Source: Thauera terpenica 58Eu (lineage in GTDB: Bacteria > Pseudomonadota > Gammaproteobacteria > Burkholderiales > Rhodocyclaceae). Taken from it: a stretch of DNA of 64,000 nucleotides. The DNA lies in contig NZ_ATJV01000047.1 in the NCBI RefSeq assembly GCF_000443165.1, forward strand, positions 1-64,000. Reading direction: 5' to 3'. A program made the translations under genes and the position numbers. The notes under the pieces were generated by a model. That model was not told the DNA's origin. It worked only from the letters and a program-made list of their open reading frames with translations, and did not search any database. Of this stretch, positions 9,661 through 18,379 are shown in pieces (within the stretch, counting starts at the first letter, position 1; every line of letters starts with the position of its first letter).

Positions 9661-10863
9661 TCACGCGCCCAGACGGCCGATGATGGAGACAGCGCACACG
9701 TTCTGGTGCGGATGCCCGCCCAGATTCTGCGTGAGCCCGATGTCAGCCCGGGCTAGCTGTCGCTCACCAGCCCGCCCCAGAATCTGCAGGTAAACCTCAT
9801 AGACCATGCGCAGACCCGAGGCTCCGATCGGATGACCAAAGCACTTCAGCCCACCGTCCACCTGGCACGGGATCGCGCCATCGCGGTCATAGCGGCCTTC
9901 CAAGATGTCATAGGGCGCACGACCTGGGTCGCTGAGACCCAAGTTCTCCATGAGCACCAGCTCGGTGATAGAGAAGCAGTCATGCACCTCGATCAGGTCC
10001 AGCGCCGCGCGTGGGTCGGTGATCCCGGCCTCGCTGTAGGCACGCTGCGCAGCCACCTCCGCGGTACGGATCGACGCGCCGTCCCAGCTGTGGAACTGCG
10101 CTTCCTCTCCGTTGGAGACCGCGAGCTGCAACGCTTTGACTGTGACGATGTCGCGCTTGCCAAGCTGTTCGGCGATCTCCGGCGTGGTGACGATTGCGCA
10201 GGCCGCGCCGTCGCTGACCCCGCAGCAATCGTACAGGCCCAGCGGTTCAGCCACCTTGGGCGCCTTGAGAACATCGTCGATGGTGATTCGATTGCGGAGG
10301 TGTGCTTTCGGATTAAGAACCGCGTTGTCGTGGCTCTTCACTGAGACATGGGCCATCGCCTTCTTCAGATCGTCACGCGAGATGCCGTAGCGCGCCTGAT
10401 ACGCCGAGGCCAACTGAGCAAAGGCGCCCGGCGCAGAGGCATTCGGCTGCCACAGGTCGGTGACCACGCCGCGCGTGCGCACCGGCAGGCCGCCATAGCC
10501 GGTGTCCTTGAGCTTCTCGACACCCAACGCCAGTGCGATGTCGCAAGCGCCGGACGCCACTGCATAGACCGCGCCACGCAGCGCCTCGGTGCCGGTCGCG
10601 CAGGCGTTCTCTACCCGCGTCGCGGCAATGAAGGGCAGGCGCAGCCCCTGGGCCAGGGGACCGGCGGTCTTGCCGACGTTGTTCTCTTCCAGACACACGC
10701 CGAGCCAAGCGGCCTCGATTTTTTCCTTCTCGATGCCCGCGTCGCCGAGCGCTTCGGAGAAAGCCTCGAGCATCAGATCTTCCGCGTTGTCAGACCAGCG
10801 CTCGCCAAAACGCGAGCACCCCATGCCCAGGATCGCCACGCGATCACGAATTCCAGCTGCCAT
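9661..10863 (-). CDS. Thiolase family protein (SCP-x-like)
   Basis: 400-aa thiolase of the lipid-transfer/SCP-x-like branch. The nucleophilic Cys is in ENACATGTEA, and HDCFSITELV and GHPIGASGLR supply the later motifs. It differs from the classical biosynthetic/degradative thiolase at 16.2 kb in lacking the usual C-terminal CxGGGQG. Such thiolases work on branched or ring-bearing acyl-CoAs and usually pair with a DUF35 protein, as here: the next gene upstream carries a DUF35 domain and ends 2 bp before this start. Ribosome site GGAGAA precedes the ATG. Confidence 0.88.
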   Translation of the reverse strand: MAAGIRDRVAILGMGCSRFGERWSDNAEDLMLEAFSEALGDAGIEKEKIEAAWLGVCLEENNVGKTAGPLAQGLRLPFIAATRVENACATGTEALRGAVYAVASGACDIALALGVEKLKDTGYGGLPVRTRGVVTDLWQPNASAPGAFAQLASAYQARYGISRDDLKKAMAHVSVKSHDNAVLNPKAHLRNRITIDDVLKAPKVAEPLGLYDCCGVSDGAACAIVTTPEIAEQLGKRDIVTVKALQLAVSNGEEAQFHSWDGASIRTAEVAAQRAYSEAGITDPRAALDLIEVHDCFSITELVLMENLGLSDPGRAPYDILEGRYDRDGAIPCQVDGGLKCFGHPIGASGLRMVYEVYLQILGRAGERQLARADIGLTQNLGGHPHQNVCAVSIIGRLGA

Positions 10864-10865
10864 GT

Positions 10866-12344
10866 TTATTCTCCAGCCTTGCGCTGCGGACGCGCTTTCC
10901 AGAAGTAGCGGCGGAAGCCACGCGCGCGGTCGAACTCCTTGACGCGGAACACCATCTCCAGCGGGACACCGACCGCCAAGTCACTCGGCTCGCAGTCCAC
11001 GAACTCCATCAGTACCCGCGCCCTGCTGTCGAATTCAACGTGCCCGAACATGAACGGCGGGCAGGGTTTGTAGGACAACCAGTCGCTGGTGAAGCTGCGC
11101 ACCCGCGCCGGTTCATCGGCGAGCCGATGGGGCGTCTGGGAGTCCACCGCACCGCACTCCGGATTCACGCAGATGCGCCCGGCGGGAAACTGCACCGTGC
11201 CGCAGTTCCCACAGCGCCCGCCCTCGAAGCCGGCGACCATGTCAGTTGCGCGCCATGCGGCCGAGAGCGCGGTCTTGTTGTCCATCTCCGCACGCATTCC
11301 CCACTCCAATCCGATCTGGCCGGTAAAGGAGAGGTACTTGAGATAGTTGCTCTCGGCCTGCCCGCCGGCGAGCCAGTCTGCGTCCTGCGCCGCAGCGGCG
11401 ACCAGTTCGGTCGTCTCCAGCACCAGCGCATCGCAGCCGCTGCCGAACTGCACCAGCAGAATGCGCTGACCCGGCTGCGCTTGAGCCAGCACGTGCGCAA
11501 GCATCAGCAGGGGATGCGCCGCACCGGTATCCCCGCACTGCTCAAATAGGCTGTCGGCGACCGCCTCCGTGCGCACGCCGAGCTTCTTCGCCGTCGTGCC
11601 GGCCACCCGGCGCAGAAGCTCGGGCATGACAAAGTGGTCCACCTCGACCGCCTCGACGCCGGCCGTAGCAAGCGCCTGCTTCACCGCCTCGGGCACAATT
11701 TTCGCGAAGCCCTCGTCTCGCACCCAACGCTCTTCCCAGCCGTAGTCGCCGTCGCGCCCGGCCTCACGAAAGTGATCGACGAAGTCAGCCGTGACGCTCG
11801 CCATGCCGCGCAGCACCGCGAGCGGCGCGCCTTCTCCAACCAGCATCGCCGCCGCGCCGTCGCCGACGTTCAGTTCGGCGGTACTGGCCGGGGTGGGGAT
11901 GCGGCGATCAGCCGCGATCACCAGTTCGCACCCTGTGTTCGCCCTCAGTGCTGCCATCAGGGCGGAACTCCCGGCGCGCAGGCTGCCGCACTTGTCCGCT
12001 GCAGCGAGCCCGGAACCCAAACCAAGGGCCGCGCCGACGATCGCCGAATTGAGCCGATCGGCAAACGGCAGGGTGGTCGATGCGAGGGACAGCGAATCGA
12101 CGCGTGCGTCCCCCGCCCGGCGAATTGCCGCGCGGCCGGCTTCAACCGCCATGGTCACCGCATCCTCGTCCCAGTTCGCCATCGCACGCTCGCCCTTGGC
12201 GAGCGCCTTCAATCCCGGCGCCATCCAGCGATGGCCCGCTGCCACCGCCTGGCGGTCCAAGCGCAACCGTGGCACATAGACGCCCACTGCCAGGATGCCG
12301 CGTTGCCCGCCTGCTCTGCTGTCTTCGATCATCGATTCATCCAT
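10866..12344 (-). CDS. HMG-CoA-synthase-like / DUF35 OB-fold fusion protein
   Basis: 492-aa fusion. Residues ~15-350 resemble the 3-oxoacyl/HMG-CoA synthase thiolase fold, beginning with GILAVGVYVPRLRL and with the likely acyl-accepting Cys in ADKCGSLRAGSSA. Residues ~370-485 are a DUF35 zinc-rubredoxin/OB domain with CGNCGTVQFPAG and a second cysteine pair. In archaea and some catabolic bacteria these are separate proteins in a complex with a thiolase; here two parts are fused and the thiolase gene follows directly. It may condense or cleave a beta-branched acyl-CoA. The reaction is inferred, not shown. Confidence 0.83.
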   Translation of the reverse strand: MDESMIEDSRAGGQRGILAVGVYVPRLRLDRQAVAAGHRWMAPGLKALAKGERAMANWDEDAVTMAVEAGRAAIRRAGDARVDSLSLASTTLPFADRLNSAIVGAALGLGSGLAAADKCGSLRAGSSALMAALRANTGCELVIAADRRIPTPASTAELNVGDGAAAMLVGEGAPLAVLRGMASVTADFVDHFREAGRDGDYGWEERWVRDEGFAKIVPEAVKQALATAGVEAVEVDHFVMPELLRRVAGTTAKKLGVRTEAVADSLFEQCGDTGAAHPLLMLAHVLAQAQPGQRILLVQFGSGCDALVLETTELVAAAAQDADWLAGGQAESNYLKYLSFTGQIGLEWGMRAEMDNKTALSAAWRATDMVAGFEGGRCGNCGTVQFPAGRICVNPECGAVDSQTPHRLADEPARVRSFTSDWLSYKPCPPFMFGHVEFDSRARVLMEFVDCEPSDLAVGVPLEMVFRVKEFDRARGFRRYFWKARPQRKAGE

Positions 12345-12364
12345 GCTTGTGGAAATGTCCGTGC

Positions 12365-13339
12365 CTACGGCAGACCACGGGTCACCGGTGACCCGGCGGA
12401 AAGATCAAACCCGGCAATGTGCCTCAGATAGTCAATGGGCCAACACATCTCGACATGCCCAACACCCGGCTGGCCGTCGATGGTGACCGCCATCGAGCCC
12501 TCGTTGAGCATGACCATTGGACTGACGACGAAGGGGTACAGCGCGAAAGTCCGCCCGAGCACCTCTGTGCTGCGACCGAGTTCGTCGCGCACCAGCGCAC
12601 GAACCGCGGTGTGGGCCAGGCGTTCGTCATGATCGAAGCTCACATCCACCGTTTCGACCTCTGCCAGATGCCCGTCACGCTGTACATAGCCGCGTAGCAC
12701 CGTGCGCCCGAGCGCCTCCACCTGCCAGAAATGCACCACCAGATCCTGCCCAGCCTGGGCCTCGAGCCATTTCCAATGCTGGGAGAAAAACCAGTCACGC
12801 GTACCCCAGGAGTGATCGCGGTGGCCCATGGTCTCAAACGGGATCTGCTTGCCGTCGAGCGTCAGCACACCGCTCACCTTTCCGCTCTGTTCGATGCGAT
12901 CTTCCGCCACCCAGCCGGGGCAGCCGTCGCGATGGCCGCCATAGGCATAGGCCGGGTGCACCGCTTCGAAGCGATAGTCGAGCTCTGCCCTCCCCCCGGC
13001 AACCACTCGCACATGGGCATCTTGGAACGGTCGCCCGTGGCGCACACGGACACGACCGACCCCCCAGTCGTCGAAGCCGGCCGATGCGGGCACATCGATC
13101 CCATCGCACATATCGACTACCGGTTCGCCGACACCCGGTCCATAGACTACAAAGGCCGAGCCAGCCTTACCCAGACCGTTGACCCAGGTGTACACGAAGC
13201 AAGCAAGGTTCTGTTCGGGCAGCTGCAGCATGAATACCAGAGATTCGCGCGCCAGCGCATCTGCGCGAAGCTGGTGGCGGCTGTCGTGCACCGGATCGAT
13301 CCGTCGTTCGGGCGATTCCAGTCTTGCGTGATCCTTCAT
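12365..13339 (-). CDS. AttH/CrtC-like (DUF7064/7065-type) protein with HRDHSWG motif
   Basis: 324-aa beta-rich protein without signal peptide or membrane segment. The GHRDHSWGTRDW segment near residues 170-181 is the hallmark of lipocalin-like AttH/hydroxyneurosporene-synthase relatives, a group often seen in lipid, steroid and terpenoid gene clusters. Biochemical role unknown. It heads the minus-strand operon of HMG-synthase-like, thiolase and CoA-transferase genes. The ATG follows a strong AAGGAGGAG site, and a palindromic operator lies 57 bp upstream. A second member of this type is encoded at 58.8 kb. Confidence 0.72.
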   Translation of the reverse strand: MKDHARLESPERRIDPVHDSRHQLRADALARESLVFMLQLPEQNLACFVYTWVNGLGKAGSAFVVYGPGVGEPVVDMCDGIDVPASAGFDDWGVGRVRVRHGRPFQDAHVRVVAGGRAELDYRFEAVHPAYAYGGHRDGCPGWVAEDRIEQSGKVSGVLTLDGKQIPFETMGHRDHSWGTRDWFFSQHWKWLEAQAGQDLVVHFWQVEALGRTVLRGYVQRDGHLAEVETVDVSFDHDERLAHTAVRALVRDELGRSTEVLGRTFALYPFVVSPMVMLNEGSMAVTIDGQPGVGHVEMCWPIDYLRHIAGFDLSAGSPVTRGLP

Positions 13340-13395
13340 ATCTCCTCCTTGTATCGACCCATGCGCAAAAGTGGCTCGTGGGCAAAGTTGTTGAC

Positions 13396-13416
13396 TATAT
13401 CGTCCTGTACCATATC
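13396..13416. promoter_or_regulatory. Operator-like palindrome, copy 1
   Basis: Imperfect 21-bp copy of the CGTAYGGTAC-N-GTACCRTACG palindrome; the right half matches 8 of 10 positions and the left 6 of 10. Reading toward the gene at 13339, a perfect -35 box TTGACA (13422-13427) lies just upstream of the site and a TATAGT lies at its downstream edge, so a bound protein would cover the promoter. Confidence 0.6.
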
Positions 13417-13480
13417 TTTCGTGTCAACACCTATCTGCAATACGATCAAGATCACCCCTCAAACCAACTCAAGAGCGCTA

Positions 13481-14585
13481 TTAACCCGGCAATCAAATAG
13501 GCTTTGATATAATTCGGGCATGGAAAAGATCGATGCCCGAAAACTCCCGCCCGAAGCCCTGGAGCACATTCGTCGCCAAGCATTTGTACTGCGCAAGCAA
13601 GGCTACACATGGACGCACATCGCTGAAGTGTGTGGGGTTCATGTCGGTACCGTTCTGAAATGGGCGCGCCGCGCCCAGGCTGACGATCTCGACGCGGTCA
13701 TCAAGGGCGGGCAACGTGGTCGGCGCCATGGCTCGGGACGAACTTTGACGCTGGTCCAAGAGGAGCAACTGCGTTTGAAGATCATCGGTTCGAATCCTGC
13801 CCAGCTTCAGCTTGAGTTCGCGCTGTGGAATCGTCGCGCAGTCATGCTCGCCATCAAGCAACTCTTCGGCATCGACATGCCCATTCGTACCGTTGGTGAG
13901 TACCTTCGGCGCTGGGGCTTCACGCCACAGCGGCCGGTCAAGCGCGCGCTCGAGCAGGATCCGGCCCGGCTCAAGGCATGGCTTGAGGATGAGTACCCGA
14001 AGATCGTTGCGCGCGCCAAGACGGAGGATGCCGAAATCTACTGGGGGGACGAGACCGCCATTCGTCAGGACTCGAACTGGGTGCGCGGTTACTCGATCGC
14101 AGGGCTGACGCCGGAGCTGCGCCTGCCGGCCGGTCGTCATGGATCGACGTCGATGATCTCGGCGATTACCAACCAGGGCTTGGTGCGCTTCTCGTTCTTC
14201 GAGGGCGCCATTGATGCCGAGCGTTTCATCGTCTTCCTGAAAGATCTGATTCAGGACGCGCAACGCAAGGTGTTCCTGATCGTCGACAATCTTCGCGTGC
14301 ATCGTGCGAACCGTGTCCGCGACTGGGTTGCCGAAAACACCGAGAAGATCGAACTGTTCTACCTGCCGCCGTACGCGCCGGAACTCAACCCCGACGAGTA
14401 CCTCAACCGGGATCTGAAAACGTCGATACGTTCCGGGCCGATTGCCAAGACCGCCACCGCACTGCTCGAGAAGGCGCGAGTGTGCATGATGCGCATCGCT
14501 GCGATGCCGGATCGAGTGCGGTCGTATTTCAGCCATGAGTACGTTCGCTACGCTCAGTAATTTGGCTATTTGATTGCCGGGTTAA
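13481..14585 (+). mobile_element. IS630-family insertion sequence
   Basis: 1,105-bp element bounded by inverted repeats perfect over 21 bp (23 bp counting the flanking TA and one more base: 13478-13500 and 14566-14588). It is flanked by TA on both sides (13479-13480, 14586-14587), the TA target duplication typical of IS630/Tc1-mariner elements. It holds one intact transposase gene and looks complete. It lies between the operator of the operon at 13.3 kb and the MarR gene without breaking a recognisable gene. Confidence 0.9.
13520..14560 (+). CDS. IS630-family transposase
   Basis: 346-aa DDE transposase in a single frame. N-terminal helix-turn-helix region with YTWTHIAEVCGVHVGTVLKWARR near residues 30-55. 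The catalytic acids are in IYWGDETAIRQD, LIVDNLRVHRA and LPPYAPELNPDEYLN. It appears functional. Confidence 0.95.
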   Translation: MEKIDARKLPPEALEHIRRQAFVLRKQGYTWTHIAEVCGVHVGTVLKWARRAQADDLDAVIKGGQRGRRHGSGRTLTLVQEEQLRLKIIGSNPAQLQLEFALWNRRAVMLAIKQLFGIDMPIRTVGEYLRRWGFTPQRPVKRALEQDPARLKAWLEDEYPKIVARAKTEDAEIYWGDETAIRQDSNWVRGYSIAGLTPELRLPAGRHGSTSMISAITNQGLVRFSFFEGAIDAERFIVFLKDLIQDAQRKVFLIVDNLRVHRANRVRDWVAENTEKIELFYLPPYAPELNPDEYLNRDLKTSIRSGPIAKTATALLEKARVCMMRIAAMPDRVRSYFSHEYVRYAQ

Positions 14586-14633
14586 TAGTAGCAAGGTGAA
14601 ATCGATGGATGTACGCAGCATCCCTTACAGGGC

Positions 14634-14634
14634 C
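14634..14634. other. Intergenic stretch upstream of the MarR gene
   Basis: The ~175 bp between the IS630 end and the MarR start is non-coding. It holds a weak match to the window's palindromic operator at 14649-14669 (right half 8 of 10 positions, left half poor) and presumably the promoter of the marR-phosphatase unit. Confidence 0.3.
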
Positions 14635-14762
14635 TTTGCCAACAGAACAGTACTTACGCGTACAATATGTGCATTCATGCGCCTGTACGCAGATTCAGCA
14701 GGCAATCGTCCGCCCAGTTTCGGCGCGCCCGTCTGGCGCGCCACGACCACGAAGGAAATCGA

Positions 14763-15320
14763 ATGGCCACCACCCGTACGACGCGGAAAAGCAGGGGCGT
14801 GGAAGCCGAATCGTCCGCACCTGCAAGAAGTGCGTTGCCCGATCAGACAGCGCTGCGCCGCGACATCCGCTTGGGCTACCTGATCCACGACGTGTCGCGC
14901 ATGCGACGTACCGCGTTCGACCAGCTGATGAAGCCGCTGGGGATCACTCGCGCGCAATGGTGGGTGCTCGCACACCTGTCCCGCCACGACGGCATGGCGC
15001 AGACGCAGCTCGCCGCTATGCTCGATGTAGGCAAAGCCAGCCTTGGCTCCCTGCTCGACCGACTCGAAGCCACCGGCTTCATTGAGCGCCGCCCCGATGC
15101 GGTGGATCGCCGCGTCAAGCGTGTATTCCTGTCACGTAGTTCCCACCAGCTGCTTGAACGCCTAGTGACCATCGAAGCCGCATTCAACGAGCAGATTCTC
15201 GGCGGACTGAATGGCGAAGACCGCGACGCGCTGATCCGCATGCTTTCCACAATCAAGGAATCGCTACTCAAGCTGGAACTACCTGACACGACCGGACTCG
15301 ACACGGGCGAGATCGATTGA
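14763..15320 (+). CDS. MarR-family transcriptional regulator
   Basis: 185-aa winged-helix regulator. An N-terminal basic, disordered tail (~40 aa) precedes the MarR core. The recognition region runs through LAAMLDVGKASLGSLLDRLEATGFIERR (about residues 90-120), and the beta-wing has DAVDRRVKRVFLS. The ATG at 14763 has AAGGA 6 bp upstream. It is cotranscribed with the phosphatase gene (TTGA overlap). It is the only small one-component DNA-binding regulator seen among the catabolic genes, so it is a candidate reader of the palindromic operators, although those could equally belong to a TetR-type protein outside the window. Confidence 0.9.
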   Translation: MATTRTTRKSRGVEAESSAPARSALPDQTALRRDIRLGYLIHDVSRMRRTAFDQLMKPLGITRAQWWVLAHLSRHDGMAQTQLAAMLDVGKASLGSLLDRLEATGFIERRPDAVDRRVKRVFLSRSSHQLLERLVTIEAAFNEQILGGLNGEDRDALIRMLSTIKESLLKLELPDTTGLDTGEID

Positions 15321-16087
15321 AAACTGACACTTCCGCTAGCGGCCGCGCGATGCGGCAGCACCGTTTCCTGGGCGCGCCCAACTTTCGCGACCTAGGCGGG
15401 CTGCGTACGCAAGATGGGCGCAGCGTTCGGTGGGGTTGCCTGTTCCGCTCCGACTCACTGGCCGAACTGACGCCTGACGACCTTGAGCGCTTCTCCACAC
15501 TAGGCTTGCGTTCGGTCATCGACTTGCGCGATGACGACGAACGCGAAAGGAAGCCCAACCGCCTGCCCGATCGCGCCGCAATCTCGCAGCACGCCATCGG
15601 CTTCCTGCCGCGCGGAGCACACCACCTGCTGACCTCGCTGGGTCCAACATCCACCGCCGAGGCAGTGCATCACGCACTGACCGAGTATTACGGACAATTT
15701 GCGATTGCCCACGCGCAAAACTACGCGCGCATGTTCGAGATCCTGCTCCAGTCCGATACCTTGCCCGCTCTGGTTCATTGCACCAGCGGTAAGGACCGCA
15801 CCGGTTTCGGGATAGCACTGCTGCTGTCGGCGCTGGGTGTCGAGCGAGACGAAATCTTTGCAGACTATCTGCATTCGAATCGCGCACCGCGCGATCTCCG
15901 CTTCATGCTGCGCAAGGACGTCCCACACGAAACGGTCCGGGCTCTGATGGGTGTGCGTGCCGACTATCTCGAAGCCGCATTCGCCGCGATCGAAACACAC
16001 TGGTCATGTTTCGACCACTTCCTTGCCGAGGCGCTGGGGATAAACGAAGCCCGTCGCCAACAATTACGGGAACAGCTTCTCGACTAA
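15317..16087 (+). CDS. Tyrosine-protein phosphatase, IphP-like
   Basis: 256-aa protein-tyrosine/lipid phosphatase. The P-loop VHCTSGKDRTG near residue 154 supplies the Cys and Arg of CX5R; the N-terminal FRDLGGLRTQDGR segment is typical of the IphP family. It overlaps the marR stop through TTGA, using a TTG start at 15317; an ATG at 15350 is the alternative. No signal peptide, so cytoplasmic. Substrate unknown. Linkage to a MarR regulator inside a catabolic cluster is unusual. Confidence 0.85.
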   Translation: MKTDTSASGRAMRQHRFLGAPNFRDLGGLRTQDGRSVRWGCLFRSDSLAELTPDDLERFSTLGLRSVIDLRDDDERERKPNRLPDRAAISQHAIGFLPRGAHHLLTSLGPTSTAEAVHHALTEYYGQFAIAHAQNYARMFEILLQSDTLPALVHCTSGKDRTGFGIALLLSALGVERDEIFADYLHSNRAPRDLRFMLRKDVPHETVRALMGVRADYLEAAFAAIETHWSCFDHFLAEALGINEARRQQLREQLLD

Positions 16088-16136
16088 GGCATTTTCGCCG
16101 TATCCATTGCGTGGCAATCGTCGCATTGCATTGCAC

Positions 16137-16157
16137 CATATGGTCCTGTACCATACT
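16137..16157. promoter_or_regulatory. Operator-like palindrome, copy 2
   Basis: CATATGGTCC-T-GTACCATACT, 21 bp, ending 28 bp before the thiolase ATG. A TTGCAC at 16131-16136 directly abuts it and TACTTG starts 17 bp after that, so the site overlaps a likely sigma70 promoter. Confidence 0.65.
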
Positions 16158-16185
16158 TGCTGTTATTCGAACAGTGGGGATGGAC

Positions 16186-17370
16186 ATGTCATCACGTGAA
16201 GTGCTCGTAGTTGGCGCCGCTCGCACCGCGATCGGCGGCTTTGGCGGATCACTCAAGGACGTACCGATGCGCGAACTAGCCACCACGGTCACCAGGGCGG
16301 CACTGGAGCGCGCAGGTGCGCCGGCCGAGGAAGTCGGTCATGTGGTGTTCGGCAACGTGATCCCTACCGAACCGGCCGACGCCTACCTGAGCCGCTTTGC
16401 CGCACTGGAAGCCGGGTTACCAAAGGAAGTTCCCGCCTTCAACGTCAATCGCCTGTGCGGCTCGGGCCTGCAGGCCATTGTCTGCGCGGCACAGACCATT
16501 AGCGCCGGCGACGCGGATGTCGCGGTCGGTGGCGGTGCGGAATCGATGAGCCGCGGCCCCTACATCATCCCGGCACATCGTTGGGGCGCACGGATGGGCG
16601 ACTCCCAGGTCATCGACTATATGAATGGCATCCTGCATGACCCGTGGGACCGCGTGCACATGGGGATCACCGCCGAGAACGTCGCCGAGCGCTACGGCAT
16701 CAGCCGGCAGTTGCAGGACGAGCTGGCGCTGGTGAGTCAGCATCGCGCCGCGCGCGCCATCGAGGAAGGTCGTTTCGCCAGTCAGATCGTACCGATCGAG
16801 ATCCACAGCCGGAAAGGCGTGGTGAGATTCGCGCAGGACGAGCATGTGCGCGTAGGTGTCACCGCAGAACAACTCGCGGGCATGAAACCGGCCTTCAAAA
16901 AGGACGGCACGGTGACCGCTGGTAACGCTTCGGGAATCAACGATGGGGCTGCGGCGGTTGTGCTTGCCGAGGCCGCAGCGGCCAAGCGCCTGGGCATGAC
17001 ACCATTGGCCCGCTTGGTGAGTTACGCGCACGCTGGCGTCGACCGGATGTACATGGGCATCGGTCCGGTACCTGCTTCCCGGCTCGCGCTCGCACGGGCG
17101 GGGCTTACCGTAGCGGACATGGACGTCATTGAATCCAATGAGGCTTTCGCTGCACAAGCCTGCGCGGTGGCGAGCGAACTCGGCTTCGATCCCGAAAAGG
17201 TCAACCCAAATGGCTCAGGCATCTCGCTCGGTCACCCCGTGGGCGCCACTGGCGCCATTATCACCACCAAGGCGATCTACGAGTTGCAGCGTATCGGCGG
17301 GCGCTATGCGTTGGTGACGATGTGTATCGGCGGCGGCCAGGGCATCGCCGCGATCTTCGAGCGGGTGTAG
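16186..17370 (+). CDS. Acetyl-CoA acetyltransferase / 3-ketoacyl-CoA thiolase
   Basis: 394-aa classical thiolase. Nucleophilic Cys in NRLCGSGLQAIVCAAQ near residue 91, His in GHPVGATGA near residue 350, and acid/base Cys in CIGGGQG near the C-terminus. Length fits FadA/PhaA/AtoB. The ATG at 16186 has GGGGATG upstream; an ATG two codons earlier is possible. A longer reading from 16006 overlaps the phosphatase gene and is not supported. It has its own operator/promoter. Confidence 0.94.
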   Translation: MSSREVLVVGAARTAIGGFGGSLKDVPMRELATTVTRAALERAGAPAEEVGHVVFGNVIPTEPADAYLSRFAALEAGLPKEVPAFNVNRLCGSGLQAIVCAAQTISAGDADVAVGGGAESMSRGPYIIPAHRWGARMGDSQVIDYMNGILHDPWDRVHMGITAENVAERYGISRQLQDELALVSQHRAARAIEEGRFASQIVPIEIHSRKGVVRFAQDEHVRVGVTAEQLAGMKPAFKKDGTVTAGNASGINDGAAAVVLAEAAAAKRLGMTPLARLVSYAHAGVDRMYMGIGPVPASRLALARAGLTVADMDVIESNEAFAAQACAVASELGFDPEKVNPNGSGISLGHPVGATGAIITTKAIYELQRIGGRYALVTMCIGGGQGIAAIFERV

Positions 17371-17375
17371 TTTCC

Positions 17376-17393
17376 GCGCGCCGGACGGCGCGC
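17376..17393. repeat. GC hairpin between thiolase and cache genes
   Basis: Inverted repeat GCGCGCC-ggac-GGCGCGC just after the thiolase stop. No U-tract follows, so at most a partial terminator or mRNA-stabilising hairpin. Confidence 0.4.
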
Positions 17394-17416
17394 CCATTCG
17401 ACTGCAGGAGGCTCAT

Positions 17417-18295
17417 ATGAAACGTCAGGATCTGCTCGCCGCACTTCTACTCGCCATGGCCCTGCCGGGTCCGGTCTCGCCAGCCTACGCAGAAACGGCA
17501 CCGGCAGCGGCTCCACTGCCCGGCGACACGGACGAGAGTCGCCGCGCGGAGGCCCTGCTTGGGCGCGCCGTCACACACCTGCGGTCGCACGGCGGCAAGG
17601 CACTGGCCGATTTCTCCGTAAGCGGCCACTTCGTCGATGGCGACCTGTATGTCTACGTGCTCGACACCCAGGGCGTCTTGCAGGCTAGCGGTGGCGCCTC
17701 CTTCCACATGATCGGGCGCAATGTCCTAGAGTACCGCGACCCGGACGGCAAATCTTTGTTCGCCGAGATTCTCGCCGGTGCTCGCAAGGACGGGCGCGGC
17801 CTGATTCACTACCGCTGGCTTAATCCCCAACGCGGCACGGTCGAACGAAAGGCGGCCTACTATCAGGCGGTCAATGACTACATCGCCGCCGTCGGCTACT
17901 ACGCACCGCGCGCCACACCCGAACAGGCGCTGTCGGTCCTGTGGCGCGCGGTAGACGAACTCCAGCGCAGAGGGACAGCAGCGTTCGACGCCTTCAACGA
18001 CTTGAACGGTGGTTTCGTACGCGACGATACCTATGTGTTCGTAGTTGGCATCAAGGACCAGCGCATGCACGCACACGGCGCAAACCCGCGCCTAGTGGGC
18101 CGCAAAGTTGCCGAACTGAAGGATGCCGCAGGCAAGCCGATTATCGAGGAGATGCTGCGGATCGTGGTCCAGGCAGATGAGGGAAGTCTGGAATACCAGT
18201 GGCGCAATCCAGCCACCGGCGCGATCGAGAACAAGCGCACCTTCCTACGCCGTATCGGCGACTACATGGTGGGCGTGGGCTACTACCAACCCTGA
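17417..18295 (+). CDS. Exported tandem cache-domain protein
   Basis: 292 aa. A signal peptide (KRQDLLAALLLAMA, cleavage near AYA-ET at residue 26) is followed by two homologous cache sensor repeats, about residues 45-155 and 170-290. Each ends with a YxVGYY-type motif (YIAAVGYY, YMVGVGYY) and contains the GRNVLEYRDPDGK / GRKVAELKDAAGK loop. No transmembrane anchor or signalling domain follows, so it is a free periplasmic ligand-binding protein rather than a receptor. Strong AGGAGG site. It may bind an organic acid of the pathway; the partner is unknown. Confidence 0.8.
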   Translation: MKRQDLLAALLLAMALPGPVSPAYAETAPAAAPLPGDTDESRRAEALLGRAVTHLRSHGGKALADFSVSGHFVDGDLYVYVLDTQGVLQASGGASFHMIGRNVLEYRDPDGKSLFAEILAGARKDGRGLIHYRWLNPQRGTVERKAAYYQAVNDYIAAVGYYAPRATPEQALSVLWRAVDELQRRGTAAFDAFNDLNGGFVRDDTYVFVVGIKDQRMHAHGANPRLVGRKVAELKDAAGKPIIEEMLRIVVQADEGSLEYQWRNPATGAIENKRTFLRRIGDYMVGVGYYQP

Positions 18296-18332
18296 GCGGC
18301 GCGCCGGAACACCCGGCGACCGCAATCCGGAT

Positions 18333-18369
18333 ACGGGCTGAACGGGCGGCAACCGCCCCTTCAGCCCGT
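18333..18369. terminator. Bidirectional hairpin between convergent genes
   Basis: Long stem: ACGGGCTGAA and GGGCGG pair with CCGCCC and TTCAGCCCGT around a CAA loop, with one C/C mismatch. It lies exactly between the convergent cache gene and the small helical protein gene. No T-run follows, so it may work as a strong hairpin for both strands. Confidence 0.65.
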
Positions 18370-18379
18370 GTCGCTGACG

